Shown here piece after piece: positions 29,093 to 39,032 of a DNA stretch of 64,000 nucleotides. This DNA comes from Shewanella sp. OPT22. Its GTDB lineage: Bacteria; Pseudomonadota; Gammaproteobacteria; Enterobacterales; Shewanellaceae. Location: the NCBI RefSeq assembly GCF_004168585.1, contig NZ_PGVH01000029.1, positions 242,209 through 306,208 on the forward strand, written 5' to 3'. Positions within the stretch are counted from its first letter, which is position 1; the number at the start of each line of letters is the position of its first letter. The notes below the pieces were generated by a model, which was given only the letters and a program-made list of their open reading frames with translations, was not told the origin of the DNA and searched no databases. Made by a program: the position numbers and the translations under genes.

Positions 29093-30297
29093 AAGCAATC
29101 AAGGGAGTCACCCTTCTCTTGTCATCAATATTGGTTACGTCGTGCTTCAATCAGCAAGAACGTACTCAAGAGCAAGAGTATTCATGGAATGTACCAACGG
29201 GTTTTCCAAAACCTTTTGTTCCTGAAAATAACCCTATGACACAAGCTAAAATAGAGCTGGGCCGTTACATTTTTTATGACAAAGCTCTTTCAAGCAATCA
29301 ATCACAAAGCTGTTCAAGTTGCCATATACAAAAACACGCTTTTGCTGAGCCATTAAAAGTTTCCATCGGTAGCACAGGTGAAGCACACCATAGAAACTCA
29401 CCCGCTTTAGTTAACATTGCTTACAACAAAACACTCACTTGGGCGCATGATGGTCTTACTGAATTAGAACGGCAATTGCTGCTTCCAATTTTTGGTGAGC
29501 GCCCTTTAGAGCTTGGTGCCACAGGAAATGAAACAAAAATCCTTCATCGATTTGGGCGAGCGCCGTATCCAGTATTATTCACAAAAGCGTTTGGTGAGTC
29601 AGAGCCAGACTTCAGTAAGATTGTTCAAGCCCTTTCAAGTTTCACTCGTAGCTTAATTTCATTAAATACGCCTTTTGATGAGTATGCTTATCAAGGAATC
29701 GACGATGCAATCTCAGAAGATGCTTTAGCTGGTATGAACTTATTTTTTTCTGAAAAACTAGAATGCCATCATTGCCATGGTGGATTTAACTTCACCCAAT
29801 CAACCAGCCATGAAAAACAGCCTTTAGATCGAAGACCATTTCATAATACAGGGCTGTATTTCACTGAACGTAAGAAGCTAACGCTGACAAAGCTTGACCA
29901 AGGAAAGGTCAGTATGGGTTACCCAGAAAAAGACATTGGTCTTGCCGGTACTACTGGCAACTTTCTTGATGATGGTCGCTTCCGTGCACCAACACTGAGA
30001 AACATCGAACTTACGGCGCCATATATGCATGATGGCAGTGTGTCCACGCTGGAAGAAGTGATTGATATTTATGCTGCAGGAGGAAGAAATGTAACTCAAG
30101 GTCCTTACCAAGGTGACGGTCGAAAAAATCCATTAAAAAGCCAATTTGTGAAAGGCTTTGAAATAACCGATAAAGAAAAACAACAACTCATCACCTTTTT
30201 AAAAACCTTAACTGACGAAACGTTTATCACGATGCCAGCACACAGTGACCCGTGGAAAGTGCAAAGGCAATATAGAACGGTTGAATCTAAAGATTAA
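29089..30297 (+). CDS. mbnH: MbnH-like di-heme cytochrome c peroxidase family enzyme
   Basis: The product is 402 residues from ATG 29089, overlapping the mbnP stop, with gggggatcagag upstream. A lipobox-like SILVTSC is present. Two heme c sites are visible, C75xxCH79 (CSSCH) and C226xxCH230 (CHHCH), in the order of the MauG/CcpA superfamily. Segments FGERPLELG, FRAPTLRNIELTAPYMHDGS and TLEEVIDIYAAGG are family typical. MbnH uses a high-valent bis-Fe(IV) state to convert a Trp in MbnP to kynurenine. The enzyme is expected on the periplasmic side of a membrane and needs the cytochrome c maturation system. Confidence 0.92.
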   Translation: MKAIKGVTLLLSSILVTSCFNQQERTQEQEYSWNVPTGFPKPFVPENNPMTQAKIELGRYIFYDKALSSNQSQSCSSCHIQKHAFAEPLKVSIGSTGEAHHRNSPALVNIAYNKTLTWAHDGLTELERQLLLPIFGERPLELGATGNETKILHRFGRAPYPVLFTKAFGESEPDFSKIVQALSSFTRSLISLNTPFDEYAYQGIDDAISEDALAGMNLFFSEKLECHHCHGGFNFTQSTSHEKQPLDRRPFHNTGLYFTERKKLTLTKLDQGKVSMGYPEKDIGLAGTTGNFLDDGRFRAPTLRNIELTAPYMHDGSVSTLEEVIDIYAAGGRNVTQGPYQGDGRKNPLKSQFVKGFEITDKEKQQLITFLKTLTDETFITMPAHSDPWKVQRQYRTVESKD

Positions 30298-30326
30298 AAT
30301 GGATAGCATCGGCAGCAATATTTCTA

Positions 30327-30731
30327 ATGAAAAAACTAAAAATGCCCAAACGATTACTCTTCTTGATTTCTATTTACCTAATTACTGCTATTAGCCTGTT
30401 CGTATTAAAAATCGGCGTCATTGCTGGCGTACTGCTGATCATTTTAGCTATTGCAATGATCGGCAAGCAAAAAGCGGCACTGAATATGTTGCGTGCTTTT
30501 GCTATCTTACAAGGTATCACGTTATCCCTATTTCCTTTTATCCTTAGTCAGGATAGCGAATCCATTAGTCAGTTGTTAAAACTACCACCATCTATCGCAT
30601 TTAATTCAAGTTACGATGTTTTAGCAATATCTATAGCAAGTGTTTTTTGCGCACTGCAACTTTGGTTTTCTTTCAGTAAAAAGGTGATAAATTGGTTTAC
30701 TGTTAATACCAATATGAACATTATGAGATAG
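30327..30731 (+). CDS. Small membrane protein of unknown function
   Basis: The product is 134 residues with about four hydrophobic segments and few charged residues after a basic N-terminus (MKKLKMPKRLLFLI). It begins 29 bp after mbnH on the same strand and could be the tail of that unit. The Shine-Dalgarno is weak. No family is recognised. Confidence 0.65.
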   Translation: MKKLKMPKRLLFLISIYLITAISLFVLKIGVIAGVLLIILAIAMIGKQKAALNMLRAFAILQGITLSLFPFILSQDSESISQLLKLPPSIAFNSSYDVLAISIASVFCALQLWFSFSKKVINWFTVNTNMNIMR

Positions 30732-30826
30732 CACTTTCAACACCATGTAAGTGGCAGGCTAATGACATGCAGACTACACTACTTTGAGATAAGTAATGTT
30801 TTGATATCTCAAGGATGGAGTCAAAA

Positions 30827-31225
30827 ATGGTTCACGCATATATCTCAATCGCCTGCTTTTTTTTCGCTTATTTCTTTACTTGTAATTACCTAGATAAACT
30901 CGAACAAGAGCACCAAACTAATCAATACTCGCAAATCTGGTTACCTTGGTTTGCTTTCAGTATTCGTCTGCAATCAGTCTTATTCTTGGCGTTAGAAGCG
31001 AGAGAAATCACCATAGCCGAGAGTATGAATCAAGGTTTAGAGAGAGCAATATTTATGTTAGCAGTGAATGTTGTCCTATTCGCATGCTCATTTTTAATAT
31101 TACAAAGAAATAAAACAGCTTGGTTTATTGGAACCATTTGCAGTTTAAGCCCAATCATTTGGGTAGTAAATGTGCTTTATTTTTATAAGAGCAAGCCAAG
31201 TTTCGAACCGATTGAATCGAAATAG
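30827..31225 (+). CDS. Small membrane protein of unknown function
   Basis: The product is 132 residues from ATG 30827, preferred over ATG 30815 because ggag lies 6 bp upstream. About four hydrophobic segments (IACFFFAYFFTC, MLAVNVVLFACSFLIL and so on) suggest an integral membrane protein. No motif is recognised. An intrinsic terminator follows the stop, so it ends a transcript. Confidence 0.65.
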   Translation: MVHAYISIACFFFAYFFTCNYLDKLEQEHQTNQYSQIWLPWFAFSIRLQSVLFLALEAREITIAESMNQGLERAIFMLAVNVVLFACSFLILQRNKTAWFIGTICSLSPIIWVVNVLYFYKSKPSFEPIESK

Positions 31226-31232
31226 TGACAAA

Positions 31233-31260
31233 AAAAACGAGAGCGATTGCTCTCGTTTTT
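31233..31260. terminator. Bidirectional terminator after the membrane-protein gene
   Basis: aaaaacgagagc (31233-31244) pairs with gctctcgttttt (31249-31260) around gatt. Poly-A and poly-T flanks serve the convergent pgpA and the membrane-protein gene. Confidence 0.9.
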
Positions 31261-31304
31261 ATTCGTTCTGAATTCAAGGGACTAAAATCAATCCGCTTTC
31301 CAGT

Positions 31305-31802
31305 TTAAAGCGTCAAGTAATACACAGCTTGAAGACAGATAAACGAAAAAATCCCCGCAACGACATCATCAATCATAATGCCAAAACCACCTGATACTTT
31401 TGTATCTAGCCACTTGATTGGCCAAGGTTTCACAATGTCGAAGAAGCGAAATAAAGCAAACCCTAGTAATACCCAAAGTAATCCAGCTGGAACGGCGATT
31501 AAAGTGATCAGTAAACCCGCAACTTCATCCCAAACGATGGCGCCATGATCATGAACGCCCATGTCTTTCGACGCTTTATCACAAATATAAATACCAATAG
31601 CACAAACGACAAGCGTAAAGATTAGGTATCCCGTAAGTGATAACTGACTGGCTAACCAAAACACTGGCAATGCTGCCACTGTCCCGAATGTACCAGGAGC
31701 TTTAGCTGCTAACCCACTGCCAAAACCCAGTGCAAGAAAATGCACTGGATTGGATAAAGAAAGCTTTTTTAGGTTTGGATCTTGAGAGATAAGTGACATC
31801 AA
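31305..31802 (-). CDS. pgpA: Phosphatidylglycerophosphatase A
   Basis: The product is 165 residues and fits the PgpA family: FGSGLAAKAPGTFGT near the N-terminus, ASKDMGVHDHGAIVWDEVAG and PWPIKWLD, FGIMIDDVVAGI in the second half. It has several membrane segments. It removes phosphate from phosphatidylglycerophosphate to give phosphatidylglycerol. It overlaps thiL by 4 bp (ATG within the thiL 3' end), the usual thiL-pgpA pair. Confidence 0.96.
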   Translation of the reverse strand: MMSLISQDPNLKKLSLSNPVHFLALGFGSGLAAKAPGTFGTVAALPVFWLASQLSLTGYLIFTLVVCAIGIYICDKASKDMGVHDHGAIVWDEVAGLLITLIAVPAGLLWVLLGFALFRFFDIVKPWPIKWLDTKVSGGFGIMIDDVVAGIFSFICLQAVYYLTL

Positions 31803-32755
31803 AAATGTTTAAACCCTTGTTTATGATGTATGTATTCTTGCTTTCCCTGTCTTAATGTCAACTTACCATCTGCAGTAATTTGACCAATCTTGGTATAACT
31901 CACACCAGTTTGCTTCAAAGCCGTATCTAAAGCACCCGTATTATCGTCAGGCACTGTGAACAATAACTCGTAATCTTCACCACCCGCTAATGCGTATTCG
32001 ATGGCATGCTCTTTCCCCACTGAATAGATCAATTCATCAGATAACGGTAACGCATTCACGGCGATATTCGCACCAACGCCAGATGCTTTTAGCACATGAT
32101 TAATATCGGACACTAAACCGTCAGATAAGTCGATTGCACTGGTCGCTAAACCTCTAATCGACTGCCCAGCAAAAACTCTTGGTGTAGGTCGATAATGGCG
32201 TTTAATCAAGTAATCTTTATGCTCAAGTGGTACATCTCGTTTATCCAGCAGAACATCCAAACCTAACGCCGAGTCTCCTAAAGTACCTGTAACGTAAATC
32301 CAGTCACCATTTTGTGCCCCACTTCGACGTAATGCCAGTTTAGGTGGCACTTGACCATTCACGGTGATAGTAAGGCTTCGATGGCCTTTCGTCGTATCAC
32401 CGCCAATCAAAGCAATACTGTAATACTCAGCGATTTCGTATAAGCCTTTGGTAAAGGCTTCAAGCCATTGCTCATCCACTTCAGGTAAGGTTAATGCTAA
32501 CGTCATCCAAGCAGGTTCTGCACCCATTGCTGCAAGATCAGATAAGTTTACTGCCAGCGCTTTATAGCCAAGATCTTCAACCGGCATTTGTGGCAGAAAG
32601 TGAGTACCTTCCACTAAAGTGTCACAGGAGATCGCTATGGCTTTAATATCTACAGGATTAACGAGTGCGCAGTCATCCCCAATTCCAAGCTCTACATCCT
32701 TGCGCTTTGGCCCAAGCTCAGAAAAATATTTTTCGATTATTTGAAACTCTTTCAC
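31799..32755 (-). CDS. thiL: Thiamine-monophosphate kinase
   Basis: The product is 318 residues with ThiL/PurM-superfamily features: GIGDDCALV near the N-terminus, SDLAAMGAEPAWM, TKGHRSLTITVNG, and AIDLSDGLVSDI. It phosphorylates thiamine monophosphate to thiamine diphosphate, the last step of that pathway. It overlaps pgpA by 4 bp. A strong terminator stands between nusB and thiL, so thiL-pgpA probably has its own promoter in the AT-rich 32756-32866 region. Confidence 0.96.
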   Translation of the reverse strand: MKEFQIIEKYFSELGPKRKDVELGIGDDCALVNPVDIKAIAISCDTLVEGTHFLPQMPVEDLGYKALAVNLSDLAAMGAEPAWMTLALTLPEVDEQWLEAFTKGLYEIAEYYSIALIGGDTTKGHRSLTITVNGQVPPKLALRRSGAQNGDWIYVTGTLGDSALGLDVLLDKRDVPLEHKDYLIKRHYRPTPRVFAGQSIRGLATSAIDLSDGLVSDINHVLKASGVGANIAVNALPLSDELIYSVGKEHAIEYALAGGEDYELLFTVPDDNTGALDTALKQTGVSYTKIGQITADGKLTLRQGKQEYIHHKQGFKHF

Positions 32756-32866
32756 TTAAAAGTCCATTACATCCAGAGAATAATTTTAAAAATCAAAATA
32801 TAGACAAGAATTGAAATCTTGCTATAAAAAACCTTATAAGTTTTCTGTATACAATATTCTTGCATA

Positions 32867-32896
32867 AAAAAACGGTATCCTAAGATACCGTTTTTT
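32867..32896. terminator. Terminator between nusB and thiL
   Basis: aaaaaacggtatc (32867-32879) pairs perfectly with gataccgtttttt (32884-32896), loop ctaa. On the minus strand it comes 4 bp after the nusB stop and ends in a U-run. Confidence 0.9.
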
Positions 32897-32900
32897 CTAT

Positions 32901-33311
32901 TCATTTTTTCTGACTGGCGGCCAGTTTATCTAACACACCATTCACAAATTTATGACTATCGTCTGCTCCAAAGGCTTTCGCCAGTTCGATTGCTTCGTTA
33001 ATTGCAACCTTAAATGGAACATCTTTACGATAGGTCAATTCAAATGAAGCCAAACGTACAATCGCTTTTTCGACCGGAGATACATCTTCTACTTTTCGGT
33101 CTAAAAACGGAGCATAGGCTTCATCTAACTGTGCTGCACGAGTCGCTACACCAGAGAATAACTCTCTGAAATAAGCGATATCAACACCTTTAACTTCTTG
33201 CTCGGTTAAGAACTCGTGTTCTACATCGGCAGTGTTATTGCCACTTATTTGCCAAGAATAGATGGCTTGTACCGCAAGACGGCGTGCTTTGCGGCGCTCT
33301 GAAGGCTTCAT
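32901..33311 (-). CDS. nusB: Transcription antitermination factor NusB
   Basis: The product is 136 residues from ATG 33311 ([20 protein letters not shown]), the standard NusB start; a longer ORF to 33338 would run over the end of ribH. NusB binds NusE/S10 and boxA RNA in rRNA antitermination. It follows ribH by 10 bp, the ribH-nusB order of proteobacteria. The C-terminus [20 protein letters not shown] is typical. Confidence 0.97.
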   Translation of the reverse strand: MKPSERRKARRLAVQAIYSWQISGNNTADVEHEFLTEQEVKGVDIAYFRELFSGVATRAAQLDEAYAPFLDRKVEDVSPVEKAIVRLASFELTYRKDVPFKVAINEAIELAKAFGADDSHKFVNGVLDKLAASQKK

Positions 33312-33321
33312 GCTTTGTCCT

Positions 33322-33798
33322 TTACAACTGTTGCTCAAGTTCGTCTAAGACGTTAACCATTTCCAGCATTCCTAAAGCAGCCTCACCACCTTTGTTACCC
33401 GCTTTAGTTCCTGAGCGTTCAATTGCTTGCTCGATAGTATCTGTTGTTAATACACCAAATGAAACTGGCGTATCAAACTCTAACATTACTTGAGCTAATC
33501 CTTTGTTGCATTCACCGGCAACGAAATCAAAGTGTGGTGTGCCACCACGGATCACAGCACCTAGTGCAATGATACCGTCGAATTTGCCACTTGCAGCTAC
33601 ACGGCGTGCAGCTAATGGCAACTCAAATGCGCCGGGGACACGTACAACTGTGATATTGTCTTCACTGACATTACCAAAGCGCTTTAACGTATCGATAGCT
33701 CCTTCTAACAAGCTTTCAACTAAGAAACTGTTAAAACGAGAAACAACGATAGCCACTTTAGCGTTTTTGGCTTCGATATTACCTTGAACTACGTTCAT
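33322..33798 (-). CDS. ribH: 6,7-dimethyl-8-ribityllumazine synthase
   Basis: The product is 158 residues from ATG 33798 ([20 protein letters not shown]) with aggta upstream; the ORF start at 33861 is rejected. Motifs [14 protein letters not shown] and [17 protein letters not shown], with the conserved His in HFD, form the active site. It condenses 3,4-dihydroxy-2-butanone-4-phosphate with the aminouracil to make lumazine, the substrate of RibE. It stands between the ribBA-like gene and nusB. Confidence 0.97.
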   Translation of the reverse strand: MNVVQGNIEAKNAKVAIVVSRFNSFLVESLLEGAIDTLKRFGNVSEDNITVVRVPGAFELPLAARRVAASGKFDGIIALGAVIRGGTPHFDFVAGECNKGLAQVMLEFDTPVSFGVLTTDTIEQAIERSGTKAGNKGGEAALGMLEMVNVLDELEQQL

Positions 33799-33949
33799 GT
33801 TTTTACCTACGAAGTTACGTTGTGCCACGACAGGGCTGAAAATTTGGCGCAATGATACCATAATTATTCAGCCAGTCTTCGGCAATTTAATTAATAATTT
33901 GTGCTCTGTCTCTCTTCGTTTATTAACAAGAGAAACATCCTAAAAATCT

Positions 33950-35050
33950 TTACTCAGAAATGTAATCCGTCACTTCCAGGCCAAACCCTGACAAAGAGTG
34001 ATAACGTTTCGGAGAGCTCAATAAACGCATTTTAGTGACGCCTAACTGAGCTAAAATTTGTGAGCCTACACCAACTCGACGAGATGTACCTTGCCATTTT
34101 GCAGCAGCGGGTTGGCCTTCGTCCTCAGCGGCAAATGCTCTGACTTTTGCCAATAGCTCATCAGCAGTTTCATGACTACTTAATAGCACAAGCACACCAC
34201 CGTCATCGGCAATACGCTCCATAGCAAGATCTAATGGCCAACTACGTTGTTGGTTACGCTCAGAGAATAATGAGTCATTAATTACATTTTGAAGGTGAAC
34301 ACGTACAAGTACATCTTCTGTAATTTCACCTTTAACCAATGCAAAATGCACTTGGTTATCAATGGTGTCACGGAAGGTAATCATTTGAAAATCACCAAAA
34401 CGTGTTGGTAATTTACACTCAGACTCACGCACCACTGTCGTTTCTTTGGTATTACGATATTCAATCAGATCTGCAATGGTGCCAATTTTAACGCCATGCT
34501 TTTCTGAGAAAATTTCTAAATCTGGGCGACGCGCCATGGTGCCATCTTCGTTTAGAATTTCAACAATCACACCAGATGGTTCTAAGCCTGCTAAGCGTGC
34601 TAAGTCACAACCCGCTTCGGTATGACCAGCACGAACTAATACACCGCCTTCTTGTGCCATCAACGGGAAAATATGACCTGGCTGAACTAAATCTGCTGCC
34701 TTAGCGTCTTTTTTAACAGCCGCTTGCACTGTTACTGCACGGTCATGCGCAGAAATTCCTGTAGTCACACCTTCAGCAGCTTCAATCGACACAGTAAAGT
34801 TCGTCGTGAACTGCGCATTATTATTACTGACCATTAAAGGCAAGTTCAGTTGCTCACAACGCTCACGAGTCATGGTTTGACAAATTAAGCCTCGACCATG
34901 TGTCGCCATAAAGTTAATGGCTTCTGGAGTCACCAGCTCGGCAGCCATAATCAGGTCGCCTTCATTTTCTCTGTCTTCATCATCCATCAAGATAACCATT
35001 TTACCCAGACGAATATCTTCGATGATTTCTTCTATGCTGTGTAACGCCAT
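33950..35050 (-). CDS. ribB: 3,4-dihydroxy-2-butanone-4-phosphate synthase with degenerate GTP cyclohydrolase II domain (RibBX-type)
   Basis: The product is 366 residues. The N-terminal domain (1-200) is a complete DHBP synthase, with [16 protein letters not shown] and [18 protein letters not shown]. The C-terminal domain (about 212-366) aligns with GTP cyclohydrolase II, but the three zinc cysteines are replaced: RVHSEC is RVHLQN (Asn255), and the RCDC segment is ERNQQ (Asn266, Gln268). The catalytic HRQEGRN region is also changed to SHETADELL. The second activity is therefore probably lost. The gene is in the rib cluster, between ribE and ribH. Confidence 0.94.
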   Translation of the reverse strand: MALHSIEEIIEDIRLGKMVILMDDEDRENEGDLIMAAELVTPEAINFMATHGRGLICQTMTRERCEQLNLPLMVSNNNAQFTTNFTVSIEAAEGVTTGISAHDRAVTVQAAVKKDAKAADLVQPGHIFPLMAQEGGVLVRAGHTEAGCDLARLAGLEPSGVIVEILNEDGTMARRPDLEIFSEKHGVKIGTIADLIEYRNTKETTVVRESECKLPTRFGDFQMITFRDTIDNQVHFALVKGEITEDVLVRVHLQNVINDSLFSERNQQRSWPLDLAMERIADDGGVLVLLSSHETADELLAKVRAFAAEDEGQPAAAKWQGTSRRVGVGSQILAQLGVTKMRLLSSPKRYHSLSGFGLEVTDYISE

Positions 35051-35221
35051 TTTCAGACCTTCTTATTTACTACTTAAATTCTTATCGCCACTCTTGCGTA
35101 AGCGGGAGCCTAATGACTTTTGTGCAACACAAAAGCACTGGATTATCGACAAACAAAATTGTCGTTACTACCATTTCCCTCTAACTACAGATGGGAGTGA
35201 CGGTTATTCACTTAATATTTA

Positions 35222-35878
35222 TTAGCGCATGAAACCGGCTTTCGCCAAAGTTTCTAGGGTTACGCCGCCGCTCTGCTGTGGTTCAGCCTTAGCTTGCATT
35301 AATCGCTCTAAATAGCGAGCAATCAAATCCACCTCAATATTCACTTTATCACCAGCTTGTAAGCTGGTTAGTGTGGTTTCATCTGCGGTGTGCGGTACGA
35401 TGGTTAAGCGGAAACGGTGACCATCAACTTCATTGACCGTTAAACTCACACCATCGATAGTGATGGAACCTTTATGAGCAATATATCGACTTAATTCTGT
35501 TGGTGATTCTAACCAAAACTCAATAGCTTTGCCTCTTAACTCACGCTGATTAATGGTCGCAATACCGTCAACATGACCTGACACCATATGACCGCCTAGG
35601 CGAGTCGTCGGCATAACGGCTTTCTCTAAGTTAACTTTTTTACCAACTTGGTAAGTGGCAAAACCAGTCAATGCTACTGTCTCAGCAGAGACATCGGCAA
35701 CATAACCGTCAGCATTTATCTTCACAACCGTTAAACAAACGCCATTAGTTGCAATACTGTCACCGAGTTTAACATCTGTAAGATCCAGCTTTTCGCTGTT
35801 TATGGTTAAACGAATATCATCACTTTGGCGTTCAATTTTACCGATGTGACCTACAGCTTCAACAATTCCAGTAAACAT
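35222..35878 (-). CDS. ribE: Riboflavin synthase alpha subunit
   Basis: The product is 218 residues in two homologous lumazine-binding repeats. Each repeat has the G-V-C-L-T-V / G-V-S-L-T-V signature: [15 protein letters not shown] (repeat 1) and [14 protein letters not shown] (repeat 2). [10 protein letters not shown] is the standard N-terminus. It dismutates two lumazines to riboflavin. It lies 2 bp after ribD, hence an operon, and about 170 bp before the ribB-type gene. I see no FMN riboswitch in that gap. Confidence 0.97.
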   Translation of the reverse strand: MFTGIVEAVGHIGKIERQSDDIRLTINSEKLDLTDVKLGDSIATNGVCLTVVKINADGYVADVSAETVALTGFATYQVGKKVNLEKAVMPTTRLGGHMVSGHVDGIATINQRELRGKAIEFWLESPTELSRYIAHKGSITIDGVSLTVNEVDGHRFRLTIVPHTADETTLTSLQAGDKVNIEVDLIARYLERLMQAKAEPQQSGGVTLETLAKAGFMR

Positions 35879-35880
35879 CT

Positions 35881-36996
35881 TTACTCTCTTAGCTGAAAAC
35901 GAAAGCGAGTATCACTACCTAACTTGCGTTCATCAATTAGGGTTAAATTGGGGATTTCTGTTATTGCACTATAGTCCGGCAATTCCAACATATTACGACC
36001 TCGACTACCCAAGATTTTCGGGGCCTGGTATAGCATCAATTCATCAGCTAAACCGAGTTCAATAAAGCCACCAGCAAGTGTCGCTCCAGCTTCAACTAAT
36101 ACTGAATTACAGTCGTTACCTAGATAACTGAGCAATGCGTTTAAATCAATACGTTTATTTACCGCATTGAGTGTCAACATCGTCACATAATGTGGTAATT
36201 GTTTCGTGAAGGCATCTGGATAAGGTTCAGTCGACACTAAAAGCACTGGCGATTCAATTTCAAGCATTTTACTGTCGATAGGCATGCGACAATTCGAATC
36301 TAAAACAACTCTCAATGGTTGTAGCACTTCATCAAGATGTTCTGCAATTGAACCTAATTCCGACTTACGAACATTTAGACTGCAATCATCAGCCAATACA
36401 GTATTAATACCTGTAACAACAGCACAATGCTTAAGACGCAAACGCTGTACATCACGGCGAGCTTCAGCACCCGTAATCCACTTAGAAACACCATTCGCTA
36501 ACGCTGTTTTACCATCAAGGCTGGCTGCAACTTTAACGGTAACCCATGGTATGCCGGTTGCCATTTTCTTTAAAAACCCAAGATTTAAACTCGCTGCTTC
36601 TTGTTCATATAAACCGACATCTACTTGAATGTTTGCTTGTTCAAGCATTGAGATACCACGGCCAGATACTTTTGGATTTGAATCTAAACATGCAACAACA
36701 ACACGGGAAACGTTATTATCGATGAGTGCTTGGGCGCAAGGAGGCGTTAAACCAAAATGACTGCATGGTTCAAGGGTAACGTAAGCGGTAGCGCCCTCAA
36801 CACGATAATCTGCATCGATTAGAGCGTTAACTTCTGCATGAGGTTGCCCCGTTCTTTGATGATAACCTTCACCAAGAATCTGTTCATCTATTGTGAACAC
36901 ACAACCCACATTTGGATTAGGCCGGGTGGTATATTGGCCTTGGCGAGCAAGTTGAATTGCTCGGGTCATCATTTGTCTATCAAAGGTTGACCACAT
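35881..36996 (-). CDS. ribD: Bifunctional riboflavin deaminase-reductase RibD
   Basis: The product is 371 residues. The N-terminal deaminase has the zinc motif QPHAEVNAL and VTLEPCSHFGLTPPCAQAL; the C-terminal part (about 150-371) is the pyrimidine reductase (VTVKVAASLDGKTALANGVS, VEAGATLAGGFIE). It converts the GTP-derived pyrimidine to 5-amino-6-ribitylamino-uracil phosphate. It is 25 bp after nrdR, the usual nrdR-ribD order. Confidence 0.97.
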   Translation of the reverse strand: MWSTFDRQMMTRAIQLARQGQYTTRPNPNVGCVFTIDEQILGEGYHQRTGQPHAEVNALIDADYRVEGATAYVTLEPCSHFGLTPPCAQALIDNNVSRVVVACLDSNPKVSGRGISMLEQANIQVDVGLYEQEAASLNLGFLKKMATGIPWVTVKVAASLDGKTALANGVSKWITGAEARRDVQRLRLKHCAVVTGINTVLADDCSLNVRKSELGSIAEHLDEVLQPLRVVLDSNCRMPIDSKMLEIESPVLLVSTEPYPDAFTKQLPHYVTMLTLNAVNKRIDLNALLSYLGNDCNSVLVEAGATLAGGFIELGLADELMLYQAPKILGSRGRNMLELPDYSAITEIPNLTLIDERKLGSDTRFRFQLRE

Positions 36997-37021
36997 AAAA
37001 TTTCCGTTAACTAAGAGAGAA

Positions 37022-37471
37022 TTACTTTTCTAGCTTCGCAATAGCGTCACCAAACTCTGAAACATCTTCAAAAGCACGGTAAACCGAAGCAAAACGAATG
37101 TAAGCAACTTTATCTAATTCGATCAGTTGGTCCATCATCAAATTACCAATCATTTCAGAACCGATTTCACGTTCACCCGTTGCACGTAAAGTAGATTTGA
37201 TTTTGGTTAGTGCCTGTTCAATTTGATCCATTGAAACCGGACGTTTTTCTACTGCTTTTGATATACCACGGCGTAATTTATCTTCATCGAAAGGTTGTCT
37301 AGAACCATCACTTTTTATCACTCTAGGCATCACTAACTCTGCGCCTTCAAAAGTGGTAAAACGTTCATGGCACTGGAGGCATTCACGACGTCTTCGAACC
37401 TGATGGCCGTCTGCAACCAGCCTAGAATCAATGACTTTTGTATCGGTCGTATTGCAAAAAGGACAATGCAT
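37022..37471 (-). CDS. nrdR: Transcriptional repressor NrdR
   Basis: The product is 149 residues, with an N-terminal zinc ribbon (CPFC at 3-6 and CLQC at 31-36) and an ATP-cone domain ([20 protein letters not shown]). NrdR senses (d)ATP and represses ribonucleotide reductase genes. It starts the nrdR-ribD-ribE cluster; the short stretch upstream (37472-37548) has the glyA terminator. Confidence 0.97.
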   Translation of the reverse strand: MHCPFCNTTDTKVIDSRLVADGHQVRRRRECLQCHERFTTFEGAELVMPRVIKSDGSRQPFDEDKLRRGISKAVEKRPVSMDQIEQALTKIKSTLRATGEREIGSEMIGNLMMDQLIELDKVAYIRFASVYRAFEDVSEFGDAIAKLEK

Positions 37472-37483
37472 TAGCGTCTCCTG

Positions 37484-37512
37484 CTAAAAAAATGGCTGCA
37501 AATGCAGCCATT
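37484..37512 (-). terminator. Rho-independent terminator of glyA
   Basis: aatggctgca (37491-37500) and tgcagccatt (37503-37512) pair perfectly. On the minus strand the hairpin is followed by a U-run (37484-37490). It separates glyA from nrdR. Confidence 0.9.
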
Positions 37513-37548
37513 AAATTTTAACTTAGATTTAGCCTAAATCCCACTGAA

Positions 37549-38802
37549 TTAAGCATAAACCGGGAAGCGTGAACAAAGTTCAAGCACTTGCGACTTGACA
37601 GTTTGAATCGTATCTTCGTTGTTTACGTCATCCAATACGTCACAAACCCACTGAGTCAATTGCTTTGCTTCAGCTTCTTTAAAGCCACGGCGAGTAATTG
37701 CAGGCGTACCAATACGAATACCAGATGTTACAAATGGTGAACGTGGATCATCAGGTACTGAGTTTTTATTAACCGTAATGTTTGCATGACCTAATGCGGC
37801 ATCAGCTTCTTTACCTGTAATGCCCTTGTCGATGAGATCAACCAGCATTAGGTGGTTTTCAGTACCACCAGATACGATTTTGTAACCGCGCTCTTGGAAT
37901 ACTTCAACCATGGCTTTAGCGTTCACTAAAACTTGAGTTTGGTAAGCTTTAAACTCAGGAGATAGTGCTTCTTTAAATGCTACGGCTTTACCCGCAATAA
38001 CGTGCATTAACGGACCGCCTTGGCCACCAGGGAATACTGCAGAGTTAAGCTTTTTATATAAAGCTTCATCATCAGCTGCTGAGATGATGATACCACCACG
38101 AGGGCCAGCTAATGTTTTGTGCGTAGTAGACGTTACAACGTGTGCATGTGGTACAGGGTTTGGATAAACGCCTGCTGCAATCAAACCAGCAACGTGTGCC
38201 ATATCAACAAAGAAGTATGCGCCAATTTTGTCTGCGATTTCGCGCATTTTGGCCCAATCTACAACGCCTGAGAACGCAGAGAAACCACCAATGATCATTT
38301 TTGGTTTATGTTCTAATGCCAGTTGTTCAAGCTCAGCATAATCAATTTGACCAGACTCATCGATACCGTAAGGCACGATGTCATATAACTTGCCAGAGAA
38401 GTTCACTGGAGAACCGTGAGTTAAGTGACCACCGTGTGCTAGGTTCATACCTAACACTTTGTCACCCGGTTGTAGCAATGCCATGTAAACCGCAGAGTTC
38501 GCTTGAGAACCAGAATGAGGCTGCACGTTAGCGTAAGTTGCACCAAATAATTCTTTTAAACGGTCAATCGCTAAAGTTTCAACAACATCAACATATTCAC
38601 AACCACCATAATATCGCTTGGCAGGGTAACCTTCAGCGTATTTATTGGTAAGCATTGAACCTTGTGCTTCCATTACACGCGGGCTGGTGTAGTTTTCCGA
38701 AGCAATTAATTCAATGTGCTCTTCTTGACGAACACATTCTTTTTCCATTGCGCCAAACAGTTCTGGATCAAAATCAGCGATATTCATATCTTTTTTTAGC
38801 AT
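37549..38802 (-). CDS. glyA: Serine hydroxymethyltransferase
   Basis: The product is 417 residues. The PLP lysine is in [13 protein letters not shown], and the N-terminal [13 protein letters not shown] and [15 protein letters not shown] are typical. It converts serine and tetrahydrofolate to glycine and methylene-THF. It is monocistronic: a terminator follows it and a long divergent region (to ettA) lies upstream. The 230-bp upstream region holds no gene I can see. Confidence 0.98.
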   Translation of the reverse strand: MLKKDMNIADFDPELFGAMEKECVRQEEHIELIASENYTSPRVMEAQGSMLTNKYAEGYPAKRYYGGCEYVDVVETLAIDRLKELFGATYANVQPHSGSQANSAVYMALLQPGDKVLGMNLAHGGHLTHGSPVNFSGKLYDIVPYGIDESGQIDYAELEQLALEHKPKMIIGGFSAFSGVVDWAKMREIADKIGAYFFVDMAHVAGLIAAGVYPNPVPHAHVVTSTTHKTLAGPRGGIIISAADDEALYKKLNSAVFPGGQGGPLMHVIAGKAVAFKEALSPEFKAYQTQVLVNAKAMVEVFQERGYKIVSGGTENHLMLVDLIDKGITGKEADAALGHANITVNKNSVPDDPRSPFVTSGIRIGTPAITRRGFKEAEAKQLTQWVCDVLDDVNNEDTIQTVKSQVLELCSRFPVYA

Positions 38803-39032
38803 TGCTTACTCCGGTAAACCGATATTTTTATCAATACATGCCTGCTCAGTGATGAGATCAATGAACAGCTTATTAGGGTTAAGGGCTTTGTATTTTTAGC
38901 TGGGCGTATTCTACTTGGTTATAGGTTACAACCCAAGCATCTAAGCATAAAATTTTACTTGATAAATCTTTTTGTTCTTCCGCCCTTAAAGTACAATCTG
39001 CGTCAAGAACTTAACCACAAGATTGATTACTT

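Noticed and set aside
35051..35221. Possible FMN riboswitch between ribE and the ribB-type gene
   Set aside because: I looked for the conserved RFN core on the minus strand and did not find it.
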